DNA of 64,000 nt. It comes from Streptomyces aculeolatus. Its GTDB lineage: Bacteria; Actinomycetota; Actinomycetes; Streptomycetales; Streptomycetaceae. Shown here piece after piece: positions 25,643 to 32,852 of the stretch. The DNA is taken from positions 1 to 64,000 of the forward strand of contig NZ_JAINRD010000001.1 of NCBI RefSeq assembly GCF_020400605.1, read 5' to 3'. Below the pieces are notes generated by a model. The model did not search any database and was not told the DNA's origin. It saw only the letters and a program-made list of their open reading frames with translations. A program made the translations under genes and the position numbers. How positions within the stretch are numbered: the stretch's first letter is position 1; every line of letters begins with the position of its first letter.

Positions 25643-25755
25643 GCGTACGCCGCGGCCGTCCGCGATACGGACAGGGGCGCGCGGGTGCGTACGCACGCGG
25701 ACGCCCCCGGCGCCCGTCTGACGGGGCCGGGGGCGTGCGCGTGCGGGGTGAGGTG

Positions 25756-27453
25756 TCAGCCCCAGGTGAGCAGCCGCTTCGGCCGCTCCAGGACCGCCGC
25801 GACGTCCGCGAGCACCTTCGAGCCCAACTCCCCGTCGACCAGCCGGTGGTCGAAGGAGAGCGCGAGCGTCGTCACGTGCCGCGGCTTGACCTTCCCGTTG
25901 TGCACCCACGGCTGCAGCTTGATCGCGCCGAAGGCGAGGATCGCCGGCTCACCGGGGTTGAGGATCGGCGTACCGGTGTCGATGCCGAAGACGCCGACGT
26001 TGGTGATCGTCACCGAGCCGTTCTGCATCGCCTCCGGCGTCGTCCTGCCCTCGCGGGCGGTGGCGACCAGCCCGGCCAGCTCGGTGGCCAGCTCGGGGAG
26101 CGACCTGGCGTGCGCGTCCTTGATGTTCGGCACGATCAGGCCGCGGGGGGTGGCCGCGGCGATGCCGAGGTTCACGTAGTGCCTGCGGACGATCTCCTGA
26201 CGGTCCTCGTCCCAGGCGGAGTTGACCTCGGGGTTGCGCCGGATCGCCAGCAGGAGGGCCTTGGCGACGATCAGCAGCGGGTTGATCCGCAGCCCGGCAA
26301 GATCGGGGTCCTCCTTCAGCTCCCGTACGAGCTTCATCGTGCGGGTGACGTCGACGGTGACGAACTCCGTGACGTGCGGCGCGGTGAAGGCGCTCGCGAC
26401 CATCGCCTGGGCGGTGGCCTTGCGGACGCCCTTGATGGGGATCCGGGTCTCGCGGGCGTCGGCGGCCGGCTCGGGAGCGGTGGCCGCGGAGACGGGCGCG
26501 GGTTGCGGCGCCGGCTGTACGGGCTGCGCCGGCGCTGCCGCCGGCTCGGCCGGTACGGGGGCCACGGCGGCGTGGACGTCGTCGCGGGTGATGACGCCGC
26601 CGTCGCCGGTGGGCACGACGGCGGCCAGGTCGACGCCGAGGTCCTTGGCGAGCTTGCGCACGGGCGGCTTGGCCAGGACGCGACCACCTGCGGTACCGCC
26701 TGCGGCGGGCGCGGCGGGTGCCGCGGCGGCGCCGCGCGCTCCCGGGACGCCGCCGAAGCCGCCTGCGGCGGCGGGCCCGCCGGACGGAGCGGAGGTGCCG
26801 TGGCCGGTGCCGGGGGCCGCGGTCCCGCCGGGCGCCTGCGGCGCCTCGGGTGCCGGGGCCCGGCCGTTCAGCTCGCCCTGGATCGCCGCGGACGCCGCTG
26901 CCGTCTCGGCGCCGGGCTGCGGCCTGCGCGGCCGGCGCTTCGTCGAGCTCTGCGCCACGCCGTAGCCGACGAGCACCGGCTCCCGCTTGGGAGCGGCCCC
27001 GCCAGTACCGGTGCCCGGCTCACCCGGCTGCGCCGCGGGCGCGGACCCGGCCGCCGCGCCGCCGCCCGATGCGGCGGAGCCGCCGCCTTCAGCGCCGTAC
27101 GAGGTCTCGGCGGCCGGAGCCGCCGGGCTCCCGCCCGGTGCGGGTTCCGCGGTGGCCGGGGTTTCCGTCCCACCGGGTCCGGGGCCGGCCCCGGGCTCCG
27201 TGTCGACGGCGATGATCGTCGTCCCCACGTCGACCGTGTCGCCCTCGGCGAAGCGGATCTCCTGCACCACCCCGTCGTACGGGATCGGCAGTTCGACCGC
27301 CGCCTTCGCGGTCTCCACCTCGCACACCACCATGCCGTCGTGCACGGCGTCGCCCGGCTGGACGAACCACTTGAGGATCTCCGCCTCCGTCAGGCCCTCG
27401 CCCACGTCGGGCAGCCTGAACTCGCGGAGGCGCGCGGTGTTGCTCATGGTCAC
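25756..27453 (-). CDS. bkdC: Branched-chain 2-oxoacid dehydrogenase E2, dihydrolipoamide acyltransferase (copy 1)
   Basis: A 565-residue E2 core protein that transfers the acyl group from lipoyl-lysine to CoA. One lipoyl domain (about 1-85) carries the modified lysine in EVETAKAAVE. A very long Ala/Pro/Gly linker follows (about 90-260). The E1/E3-binding domain is near residue 270 (PPVRKLAKDLGVDLAAVVPTG). The catalytic domain (about 335-565) ends with the active-site motif SFDHRLVDG. The GTG at 27453 has AGGGAG at 7 nt, better than the ATG at 27447. It is the third gene of the E1alpha-E1beta-E2 operon, 16 bp after E1beta. No E3 gene is present, so lipoamide dehydrogenase must come from elsewhere. 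Confidence 0.94.
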   Translation of the reverse strand: MTMSNTARLREFRLPDVGEGLTEAEILKWFVQPGDAVHDGMVVCEVETAKAAVELPIPYDGVVQEIRFAEGDTVDVGTTIIAVDTEPGAGPGPGGTETPATAEPAPGGSPAAPAAETSYGAEGGGSAASGGGAAAGSAPAAQPGEPGTGTGGAAPKREPVLVGYGVAQSSTKRRPRRPQPGAETAAASAAIQGELNGRAPAPEAPQAPGGTAAPGTGHGTSAPSGGPAAAGGFGGVPGARGAAAAPAAPAAGGTAGGRVLAKPPVRKLAKDLGVDLAAVVPTGDGGVITRDDVHAAVAPVPAEPAAAPAQPVQPAPQPAPVSAATAPEPAADARETRIPIKGVRKATAQAMVASAFTAPHVTEFVTVDVTRTMKLVRELKEDPDLAGLRINPLLIVAKALLLAIRRNPEVNSAWDEDRQEIVRRHYVNLGIAAATPRGLIVPNIKDAHARSLPELATELAGLVATAREGRTTPEAMQNGSVTITNVGVFGIDTGTPILNPGEPAILAFGAIKLQPWVHNGKVKPRHVTTLALSFDHRLVDGELGSKVLADVAAVLERPKRLLTWG

Positions 27454-27469
27454 GGACACGCTCCCTACT

Positions 27470-28450
27470 TCAGTACGCAAGCGCGCGGTCGACGGCATCG
27501 AGCACCCGGTCCAGGTTGGGGAGGTACTCCTCCTCCAGCCTCGCGGGCGGGTACGGCGCGTGGAAGCCGCCGACGCGGAGCACCGGGGCCTCCAGATGGT
27601 AGAAGCACCGCTCGGTGATGCGCGCGGCGATCTCCCCGCCGGAGCCGTAGAACACCGGGGCCTCGTGCACGACGACCAGCCTGCCCGTCTTCTCCACCGA
27701 GCGCTGCACGGCGTCGAAGTCGATCGGCGACATCGACCGAAGGTCCAGGACCTCCAGCGACGTGCCCTCCTCGGCCGCCGCCGCGGCGACCTCCAGACAG
27801 GTCTTCACCATCGGCCCGTACGCGGCGAGCGTGAGGTCCGTGCCCTCCCGGGCGACCCGCGCCTCGTGCAGCGGCCCGGGGATGGCGGAGGTGTTGACCT
27901 CGCCCTTGTCCCAGTAGCGCCGCTTGGGCTCGAAGAAGATCACCGGGTCGTCGCTGTGGATGGCCTGCTGGAGCATCCAGTAGGCGTCCGCGGGCGTCGA
28001 GGGCGAGACGCACTTCAGCCCCGCCACGTGCGCGAAGAGCGCCTCCGGCGACTCGCTGTGGTGCTCGACCGCGCCGATGCCGCCGCCGTAGGGGATCCGG
28101 ATGACGACCGGCAGCTTGACCGTGCCCAGCGCCCGCGCGTGCATCTTCGCGAGCTGCGTGACGATCTGGTCGTACGCGGGGAAGACGAACCCGTCGAACT
28201 GGATCTCCACCACCGGCCGGTACCCGCGCAGCGCCAGCCCGATCGCGGTGCCGACGATGCCGGACTCGGCGAGCGGCGAGTCGATGACCCGGTCCTCGCC
28301 GAAGTCCTTCTGCAGCCCGTCGGTGACGCGGAAGACGCCGCCGAGCTTGCCGACGTCCTCGCCGATGACGAGCACCTTGGCGTCGTCCTCCATGGCCGTG
28401 CGCAGCGACGCGTTGATCGCCTTGGCCAGTGCCATCTTCTCGACAGCCAT
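27470..28450 (-). CDS. bkdB: Branched-chain 2-oxoacid dehydrogenase E1 beta subunit (copy 1, 326 aa)
   Basis: The transketolase-like beta chain of the thiamine-diphosphate decarboxylase. Conserved blocks include VIGEDVGKLGGVFRVT, DSPLAESGIVGTAIGLA, QFDGFVFPAYDQI, RIPYGGGIGAVEHHSESPE and DPVIFFEPKRRYW. The C-terminal transketolase_C domain contains VLDLRSMSPIDFDAV and VVVHEAPVFYGSGGEIAA. The ATG at 28450 has GGAAGGGG upstream. It begins 2 nt after the E1alpha stop, so translation is coupled. With E1alpha it forms the heterotetramer that decarboxylates 2-oxo acids from Val, Leu and Ile to supply branched acyl-CoA primers. Confidence 0.95.
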   Translation of the reverse strand: MAVEKMALAKAINASLRTAMEDDAKVLVIGEDVGKLGGVFRVTDGLQKDFGEDRVIDSPLAESGIVGTAIGLALRGYRPVVEIQFDGFVFPAYDQIVTQLAKMHARALGTVKLPVVIRIPYGGGIGAVEHHSESPEALFAHVAGLKCVSPSTPADAYWMLQQAIHSDDPVIFFEPKRRYWDKGEVNTSAIPGPLHEARVAREGTDLTLAAYGPMVKTCLEVAAAAAEEGTSLEVLDLRSMSPIDFDAVQRSVEKTGRLVVVHEAPVFYGSGGEIAARITERCFYHLEAPVLRVGGFHAPYPPARLEEEYLPNLDRVLDAVDRALAY

Positions 28451-28452
28451 GG

Positions 28453-29898
28453 TCAGTGCCCCTTCCCGGCGGCGGCGCCCGCCTCGTCGGCGAAGTCCGC
28501 GGGGTCCGCGAAGGATGCCTGGTACGCCGCGTACTGCGTGCGTTCCTCGTCCACGACGGAGTGCCCGTCGGCGTAGATGTTCTCGAACATGGCCATCGGG
28601 TCCGGGTCCGCCATGGTCCTGATGGACTCGCGGACCCGCTTGGCCAGCGCGTCGCTCTCCTCGTCGAGGCCGGCGAAGAACGCCTCGTCGGCGAGGCCCT
28701 CCCGCTCCAGCAGGGTGCGCAGCCGCAGGATCGGGTCCTTGGCCTCCCAGGCGGCGCGCTCGTCGTCGGCGCGGTAGCGGGTGGGGTCGTCGGAGGTGGT
28801 GTGGGCGCCCATGCGGTACGTGTACGCCTCGATCAGCATCGGGCCCTGGCCGGAGCGGGCGTGCTCCAGCGCCTTGCGGGTGACGGCGAGCACGGCCAGT
28901 ACGTCGTTGCCGTCGACGCGGACGCCGGGGAAGCCGTAGCCGGCGGCGCGCTGGTAGAGCGGGACGCGGGTCTGGCGCTCGGTGGGCTCGGAGATGGCCC
29001 ACTGGTTGTTCTGGCAGAAGAAGACGACCGGGGCGTAGTAGACGGCGGCGAAAGTGAACGCCTCGGCGACGTCGCCCTGGCTGGAGGCGCCGTCGCCGAA
29101 GTAGGCCACGACGGCGGAGTCGGCGCCGTCCTTGGCGACGCCCATGGCGTAGCCGGTGGCGTGCAGCGTCTGGGAGCCGATGACGATCGTGTAGAGCTGG
29201 AAGTTGTTGCTGTTGGGGTCCCAGCCGCCGTTGTTCACGCCGCGGAACATGCCGAGCAGCAGCGTCGGGTCCACGCCGCGGCACCAGGCGACGCCGTGTT
29301 CCCGGTACGTGGGGAAGACGTAGTCGTCCTCGCGGGTCGCCCGGCCGGAGCCGACCTGGGCGGCCTCCTGGCCGAGCAGCGAGGGCCACAGGCCCAGCTC
29401 GCCCTGGCGCTGGAGGGTGACGGCCTCGGCGTCGAAGCGGCGGGTGAGGACCATGTCGCGGTAGAGGGCGCGCAGCTCCTCGGGGCTCGGGTCGACGGCG
29501 TAGTCGGGGTGCTCGACGCGCTCACCCGCGGGGGTGAGGAGCTGGACCAGCTCGGTGGCGTCGGCGCCGTCGCCCTGCGGCAGGGGCCGGGACCCGACGG
29601 GCACCTTCTCGGCGGCCTTGGCCGCCTTGGCGGCCTTGGCCGTCTTCGCCGTCTTCGCCGCCTTGGCGGGCTTCGCGGCCGTCTTCTTCGCGGCCGCCTT
29701 CTTGGCGGGCGCCGCCGTCTTCTTGGCGGCGGCCTTCTTCGCAGGCGCCTTCTTGGCCGGCGTCTTCCTGGCCGCTGCCTTCTTCGCGGGCGCCCCGGGC
29801 GTCTCGGGCGCCGACGTCGCGGCCGCGCTCCCGCCGTCGCTCCCGCTGGTGCGCTTGCTGCTGCGGCGCGGGTCGCGCGCGGCAGTGCTCTCGGTCAC
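28453..29898 (-). CDS. bkdA: Branched-chain 2-oxoacid dehydrogenase E1 alpha subunit with histone-H1-like N-terminal tail (copy 1, 481 aa)
   Basis: The catalytic part (about 105-470) is a normal ThDP-dependent E1 alpha chain. It has RRFDAEAVTLQRQGELGLWPS, the ThDP/Mg motif GDGASSQGD ending near NNQWAIS, and the phosphorylation-loop-like region YRMGAHTTSDDPTRYR. Unusually, residues about 35-97 are an Ala/Lys/Pro tail of repeated AKKA and PAKK units, much like the C-terminal tails of histone H1 or actinobacterial HU proteins. The family length is about 380-410, so the tail is an added domain. It is the first gene of the bkd operon. A perfect hairpin lies about 50 nt upstream of the ATG at 29898. 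Confidence 0.94.
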   Translation of the reverse strand: MTESTAARDPRRSSKRTSGSDGGSAAATSAPETPGAPAKKAAARKTPAKKAPAKKAAAKKTAAPAKKAAAKKTAAKPAKAAKTAKTAKAAKAAKAAEKVPVGSRPLPQGDGADATELVQLLTPAGERVEHPDYAVDPSPEELRALYRDMVLTRRFDAEAVTLQRQGELGLWPSLLGQEAAQVGSGRATREDDYVFPTYREHGVAWCRGVDPTLLLGMFRGVNNGGWDPNSNNFQLYTIVIGSQTLHATGYAMGVAKDGADSAVVAYFGDGASSQGDVAEAFTFAAVYYAPVVFFCQNNQWAISEPTERQTRVPLYQRAAGYGFPGVRVDGNDVLAVLAVTRKALEHARSGQGPMLIEAYTYRMGAHTTSDDPTRYRADDERAAWEAKDPILRLRTLLEREGLADEAFFAGLDEESDALAKRVRESIRTMADPDPMAMFENIYADGHSVVDEERTQYAAYQASFADPADFADEAGAAAGKGH

Positions 29899-30251
29899 GG
29901 TCTCTCCTGACGTCTCTCCGGCCCCCGGGATCGCCGGTGGCCTTCATCCCTCCGCGGCAGCGGAGGGCGGCTCACCCGATTCCCATACGTGCACGGGGTG
30001 GGTGCACCGATGGGGGTCGGGGGTGACAGGCGCCCGGCATCCTTCCCACTGGCAGGCACGTTACACAGTGGTCCGCTGCTTCGCGAAGCGGTCCTGACCT
30101 GCGGTTTTGCTTTGATTTCCTAGTAACGCAGGAGCCGGCTCGCCTCGTCGGCATCAGGTCCACTGGTCACAGCCTCGCAGGCTGCCGGGACACTGGCACG
30201 TTATCCCGGCGGCCCCGAGCGCGGGAAGACCCAGTATGTGAGACTGGGACA
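29899..30251. promoter_or_regulatory. Divergent intergenic region between bkd copy 1 and response regulator
   Basis: No gene is visible in these 353 bp. They hold a perfect 8-bp hairpin in the presumed bkd leader (29948-29967, CCCTCCGC-GGCA-GCGGAGGG) and CCACTG/CAGTGG arms at 30046-30071. A 12-bp palindrome, GCTTCGCGAAGC, lies at 30078-30089. The motif CACTGGCA...CGTTA occurs twice in the same direction (30047-30063 with a GGCA insertion, and 30191-30203). A CCCAGT/ACTGGG hairpin lies at 30230-30248, next to the regulator start. Both promoters must lie here, but no strong -35/-10 pair stood out. Confidence 0.5.
30230..30248 (+). promoter_or_regulatory. Hairpin overlapping the response-regulator ribosome binding site
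   Basis: CCCAGT-N7-ACTGGG forms a 6-bp stem that ends 3 nt before the GTG start at 30252. The only Shine-Dalgarno-like bases (GGGA) are in the right arm, so folding would hide them. Confidence 0.4.
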
Positions 30252-30938
30252 GTGGCCATAGATGGAAAAATCACCGTATTCCTACTCGATGACCATGAAG
30301 TGGTCCGTCGGGGGGTACACGAGATGCTTCAGGCCGAGCCGGACATCGAGGTCGTCGGCGAGGCCGGCACCGCCGCCGACGCGCTCGTCCGCATCCCCGC
30401 GGTACGGCCCGACGTGGCCGTGCTCGACGTCCGGCTGCCCGACGGCAGCGGCGTCGAGGTCTGCCGGGAGATCCGCTCCCGGGACGAGGGCATCAAATGC
30501 CTCATGCTCACCTCCTTCGCCGACGACGAGGCCCTCTTCGACGCGATCATGGCGGGTGCCTCCGGGTACGTGCTGAAGGCCATCCGCGGCAACGAGCTGC
30601 TGACCGCCGTACGGGACGTCGCCGCCGGCAAGTCGCTGCTCGACCCGGTCGCGACGGCGCGGGTGCTGGAGCGGCTGCGCGACGGGGGGCGCGGCCGGGA
30701 GGACGAGCGGCTGGCCGGGCTGACGGACCAGGAGCGAAGGATCCTCGACCTGATCGGCGAGGGGCTGACGAACCGGGCCATCGGCGAGCGGCTGCACCTC
30801 GCCGAGAAGACGATCAAGAACTACGTGTCCAGCCTGCTGTCGAAGCTGAACATGGAGCGCAGGTCGCAGGCGGCCGCGTACGTCGCCCGCCGCCAGGCGG
30901 AGCAGGGCGGCAGCGGGGACCGCAACCGGGAGGGTTGA
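30252..30938 (+). CDS. NarL/LuxR family response regulator, orphan (228 aa)
   Basis: The receiver domain (about 5-125) is complete: acidic pair Asp13/Asp14, phospho-acceptor Asp59 ([11 protein letters not shown]), Thr87 and Lys109. The LuxR-type helix-turn-helix (about 155-215) reads [43 protein letters not shown], closest in pattern to DevR/DosR. No histidine kinase gene is adjacent, so the partner is elsewhere. The start is the GTG at 30252. The last codons meet the end of an IS200/IS605 element. The TGA stop may lie inside the transposon terminus, which would mean the C-terminus has been altered. Confidence 0.93.
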   Translation: MAIDGKITVFLLDDHEVVRRGVHEMLQAEPDIEVVGEAGTAADALVRIPAVRPDVAVLDVRLPDGSGVEVCREIRSRDEGIKCLMLTSFADDEALFDAIMAGASGYVLKAIRGNELLTAVRDVAAGKSLLDPVATARVLERLRDGGRGREDERLAGLTDQERRILDLIGEGLTNRAIGERLHLAEKTIKNYVSSLLSKLNMERRSQAAAYVARRQAEQGGSGDRNREG

Positions 30939-31090
30939 CTTGCACCTCGGGCTGAAGCCCGAGGATTCTGGCCTTCCGTTCCGTTGCCGTGCCGCTACGC
31001 GGCACGGGCTTGGGTCGGGAATCCATGGCTTCCTGTTTCTTCGCGCTGTGCCAGAACGGGTTCTGGTCTTATCGGCGCTCCGCAGGCCGA
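30935..31090 (-). ncRNA. Probable omega RNA (reRNA) of the TnpB system
   Basis: In IS605-type elements the guide RNA scaffold overlaps the 3' end of tnpB and runs to the element end. Here two strong hairpins occupy that place: CCGTGCCGC-N3-GCGGCACGG (30987-31007), with the tnpB stop in its loop, and the terminal hairpin at 30945-30964. The 5' limit is a guess. The guide of this copy would be the sequence just outside the end, which is the antisense of the response-regulator 3' end. Confidence 0.5.
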
Positions 31091-32218
31091 TACCGCCAGT
31101 CCGGCGGCCGTCTTCACGTTGATCGCGGCATTGACATCCCGGTCGTGGACCGCGCCGCAGGCGGCACACGTCCACTCCCGGACATCGAGGGGCTTGGGTC
31201 CGTCCTGAACGCCACAGGTGGAACAGATCTGGGAGGTCGGCTCGAACCGGCCGATCTTCACCAGGGTGCGTCCGTACCGCTCCGCCTTGTACTGGAGCAT
31301 GTTGATGAACGATGACCATCCGGCGTCGTGTACGGACTTGGCCAGCTTGGTGCGTGCCAGTCCCACCGCGGACAGGTCTTCCACGGCGATCCCTTGGTTC
31401 TCGGAGATCAGCTGGGTGGAGAGCTGGTGGTGGAACTCGTGGCGCGCGTCGGTGACCCTGGCGTGGGCGCGGGCAACCTTGCGGCGGGCCTTCTCCCGGT
31501 TCCTGGATCCCTTCTGTGTGCGGGACAGTTTCCGCTGGGACTTCTTCAGCTTCTTTTCCGCGCGGCGCAGGAACCTGGGGGAGTCGATCTTCGTGCCGTC
31601 GGACAGGACGGCGAAATGCGTCAGGCCCAGGTCGATGCCGATGGCCTGGTCGGTGTCGGGCATCCGGGCGGCATCGGTGGCGGGGTCGGTGTCAACGACG
31701 AAGGACGCGAAGAACCTGCCGGCCGCGTCCTTGATGACGGTGACCGAGGTGGGGGCGGCGGGCAGGGTACGGGACCACTTCACCTGCACCGGACCGATCT
31801 TCGGCAGGTTCAGCCGGCCGCTGTCGGTGATGTTCCAGCGGGCGTTGGCGGTGAACCGGATCGACTGCCGGGTGTCCTTGCGGGACTTGAAGCGCGGGGC
31901 GCCCACCTTGGGGCCCTTGCGGGTGCCCTTGAGGGAGGCGAAGAAGTTGCGGTATGCGGTCTCGACGTCGCGCAGGGACTGCTGGAGGACGACCGCGGAG
32001 ACCTCTCCCAGCCAGGAGCGTGGGGTGGTCTGCTTCGCTTGGGTGATCAGGCGGGTGGACAGCTCGCCGATCTTCGGGAACGGCTGCTGGGCCTTGCGGG
32101 CGTCTTCGCGGGCACGCACCGCGTCGTTGAACACGACGCGGGCGCACCCGAATGCCTTCGCCAACGCCCTCTGCTGGCCGGAGTTCGGGTACAGCCTGAA
32201 GGCGTACCGGAGCTGCAT
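30995..32218 (-). CDS. tnpB: TnpB, RNA-guided endonuclease of IS200/IS605 element (407 aa)
   Basis: A full-length TnpB. The N-terminal helix-turn-helix/WED-like region starts MQLRYAFRLYPNSGQQ. The RuvC-like nuclease triad is visible: Asp in GIDLGLTHF, Glu in IAVEDLSAVGL and Asp in DRDVNAAINV. The zinc ribbon CSTCG...CAACG lies between the last two. With its omega RNA it cuts DNA next to a target-adjacent motif and helps keep the element at its donor site. All key residues are intact, so the protein may be active. ATG at 32218 was chosen; a GTG three codons upstream is possible. The gene is divergent from tnpA with a short overlap-free gap. Confidence 0.93.
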   Translation of the reverse strand: MQLRYAFRLYPNSGQQRALAKAFGCARVVFNDAVRAREDARKAQQPFPKIGELSTRLITQAKQTTPRSWLGEVSAVVLQQSLRDVETAYRNFFASLKGTRKGPKVGAPRFKSRKDTRQSIRFTANARWNITDSGRLNLPKIGPVQVKWSRTLPAAPTSVTVIKDAAGRFFASFVVDTDPATDAARMPDTDQAIGIDLGLTHFAVLSDGTKIDSPRFLRRAEKKLKKSQRKLSRTQKGSRNREKARRKVARAHARVTDARHEFHHQLSTQLISENQGIAVEDLSAVGLARTKLAKSVHDAGWSSFINMLQYKAERYGRTLVKIGRFEPTSQICSTCGVQDGPKPLDVREWTCAACGAVHDRDVNAAINVKTAAGLAVSACGAPIRPEPVLAQREETGSHGFPTQARAA

Positions 32219-32243
32219 GACCGTCACGATACATATGTGGGTT

Positions 32244-32660
32244 ATGGGCGAGATGCAGAAGATCAGAACTGGTCGGCTCTGTACTTTCATGATGCATGTG
32301 CATGTGGTCTTCGTGACCAAGTTCCGGCACAGAGTGTTCACCAATGCCCACTTGAGGCGCATGGAGGAGATCATGCGATCCGTGTGCACGGACTTCGAGT
32401 GCGAGCTGGTGGAGTTCAACGGCGAGGACAACCACGTCCATCTCCTGGTGAACTTCCCGCCCAAGGTCGCCGTGACCAAGCTGGTCAACTCCCTCAAGGG
32501 CGTCTCCTCACGCCGCCTGCGCCAGGAGTTTCCCGACCTCGCACGCCACTACTGGCGGGCCAACAAGCTGTGGTCCGGCTCCTACTTCGCCAAAACCATC
32601 GGCGGCGCCCCGCTCACCGTGGTCAGGCAGTACATCGAGCAGCAGAACCGGCCGGTATGA
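32244..32660 (+). CDS. tnpA: TnpA, IS200-like Y1 HUH transposase (about 138 aa)
   Basis: A single-strand transposase. The HUH metal motif is DNHVHLLV (about residue 60), and the nucleophilic tyrosine lies in VVRQYIEQQ near the C-terminus. The length of about 138 matches IS200/IS605 TnpA proteins, and the opening IRTGRLCTFMMHVHVVFVTKFRHRVF is typical. The ATG at 32244 or the one at 32253 may be used. Codon use is noticeably less GC-biased than in the flanking genes, which supports recent arrival. Confidence 0.93.
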   Translation: MGEMQKIRTGRLCTFMMHVHVVFVTKFRHRVFTNAHLRRMEEIMRSVCTDFECELVEFNGEDNHVHLLVNFPPKVAVTKLVNSLKGVSSRRLRQEFPDLARHYWRANKLWSGSYFAKTIGGAPLTVVRQYIEQQNRPV

Positions 32661-32832
32661 GCGATCCCCAGCTCCGCCGGAGCAGGCCGTCATGACGCTT
32701 CACGCCATGAGTGACCAATGTGCCATCTCCGGCTCCGCCGGAACAGAAACGGCGACACTCCGCGTCGCCACCATCAGATTCGCTCCACCCCCGGCGTGAA
32801 CGCCCGGGCACTGCGAATGAATCCCGGTAGCC

Positions 32833-32852
32833 GACGGGCCCGGGGGCCCGTC
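32833..32852 (-). terminator. Terminator hairpin at the end of the first kinase gene
   Basis: GACGGGCCC-GG-GGGCCCGTC is a perfect 9-bp stem that overlaps the stop codon of the kinase gene on the minus strand, just inside the transposon border. Confidence 0.5.

Larger units (their letters stand above)
30935..32816. mobile_element. IS200/IS605-family insertion sequence with divergent tnpB and tnpA
   Basis: The element contains tnpB on the minus strand and an HUH transposase tnpA on the plus strand, starting 26 bp apart. No terminal inverted repeats are present, as expected for the family. Subterminal hairpins mark both ends: CCTCGGGC-TGAA-GCCCGAGG (30945-30964) at the tnpB side, and a bulged GC hairpin with a GTGAAC loop (about 32790-32808) at the tnpA side. 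Boundaries are estimated. On the minus strand the tnpB end reads TCAA at 30938-30935 and the other end is preceded by TTCAT (32821-32817). The element separates the response regulator from the kinase gene. Confidence 0.8.

Noticed and set aside
30995..32218. TnpB as a Cas12-type CRISPR nuclease
   Set aside because: Size, the adjacent TnpA and lack of an array show an IS200/IS605 TnpB.
31218..32660. 480-codon plus-strand frame covering both tnpB and tnpA
   Set aside because: Only its last 138 codons are TnpA; the rest is antisense to intact tnpB.
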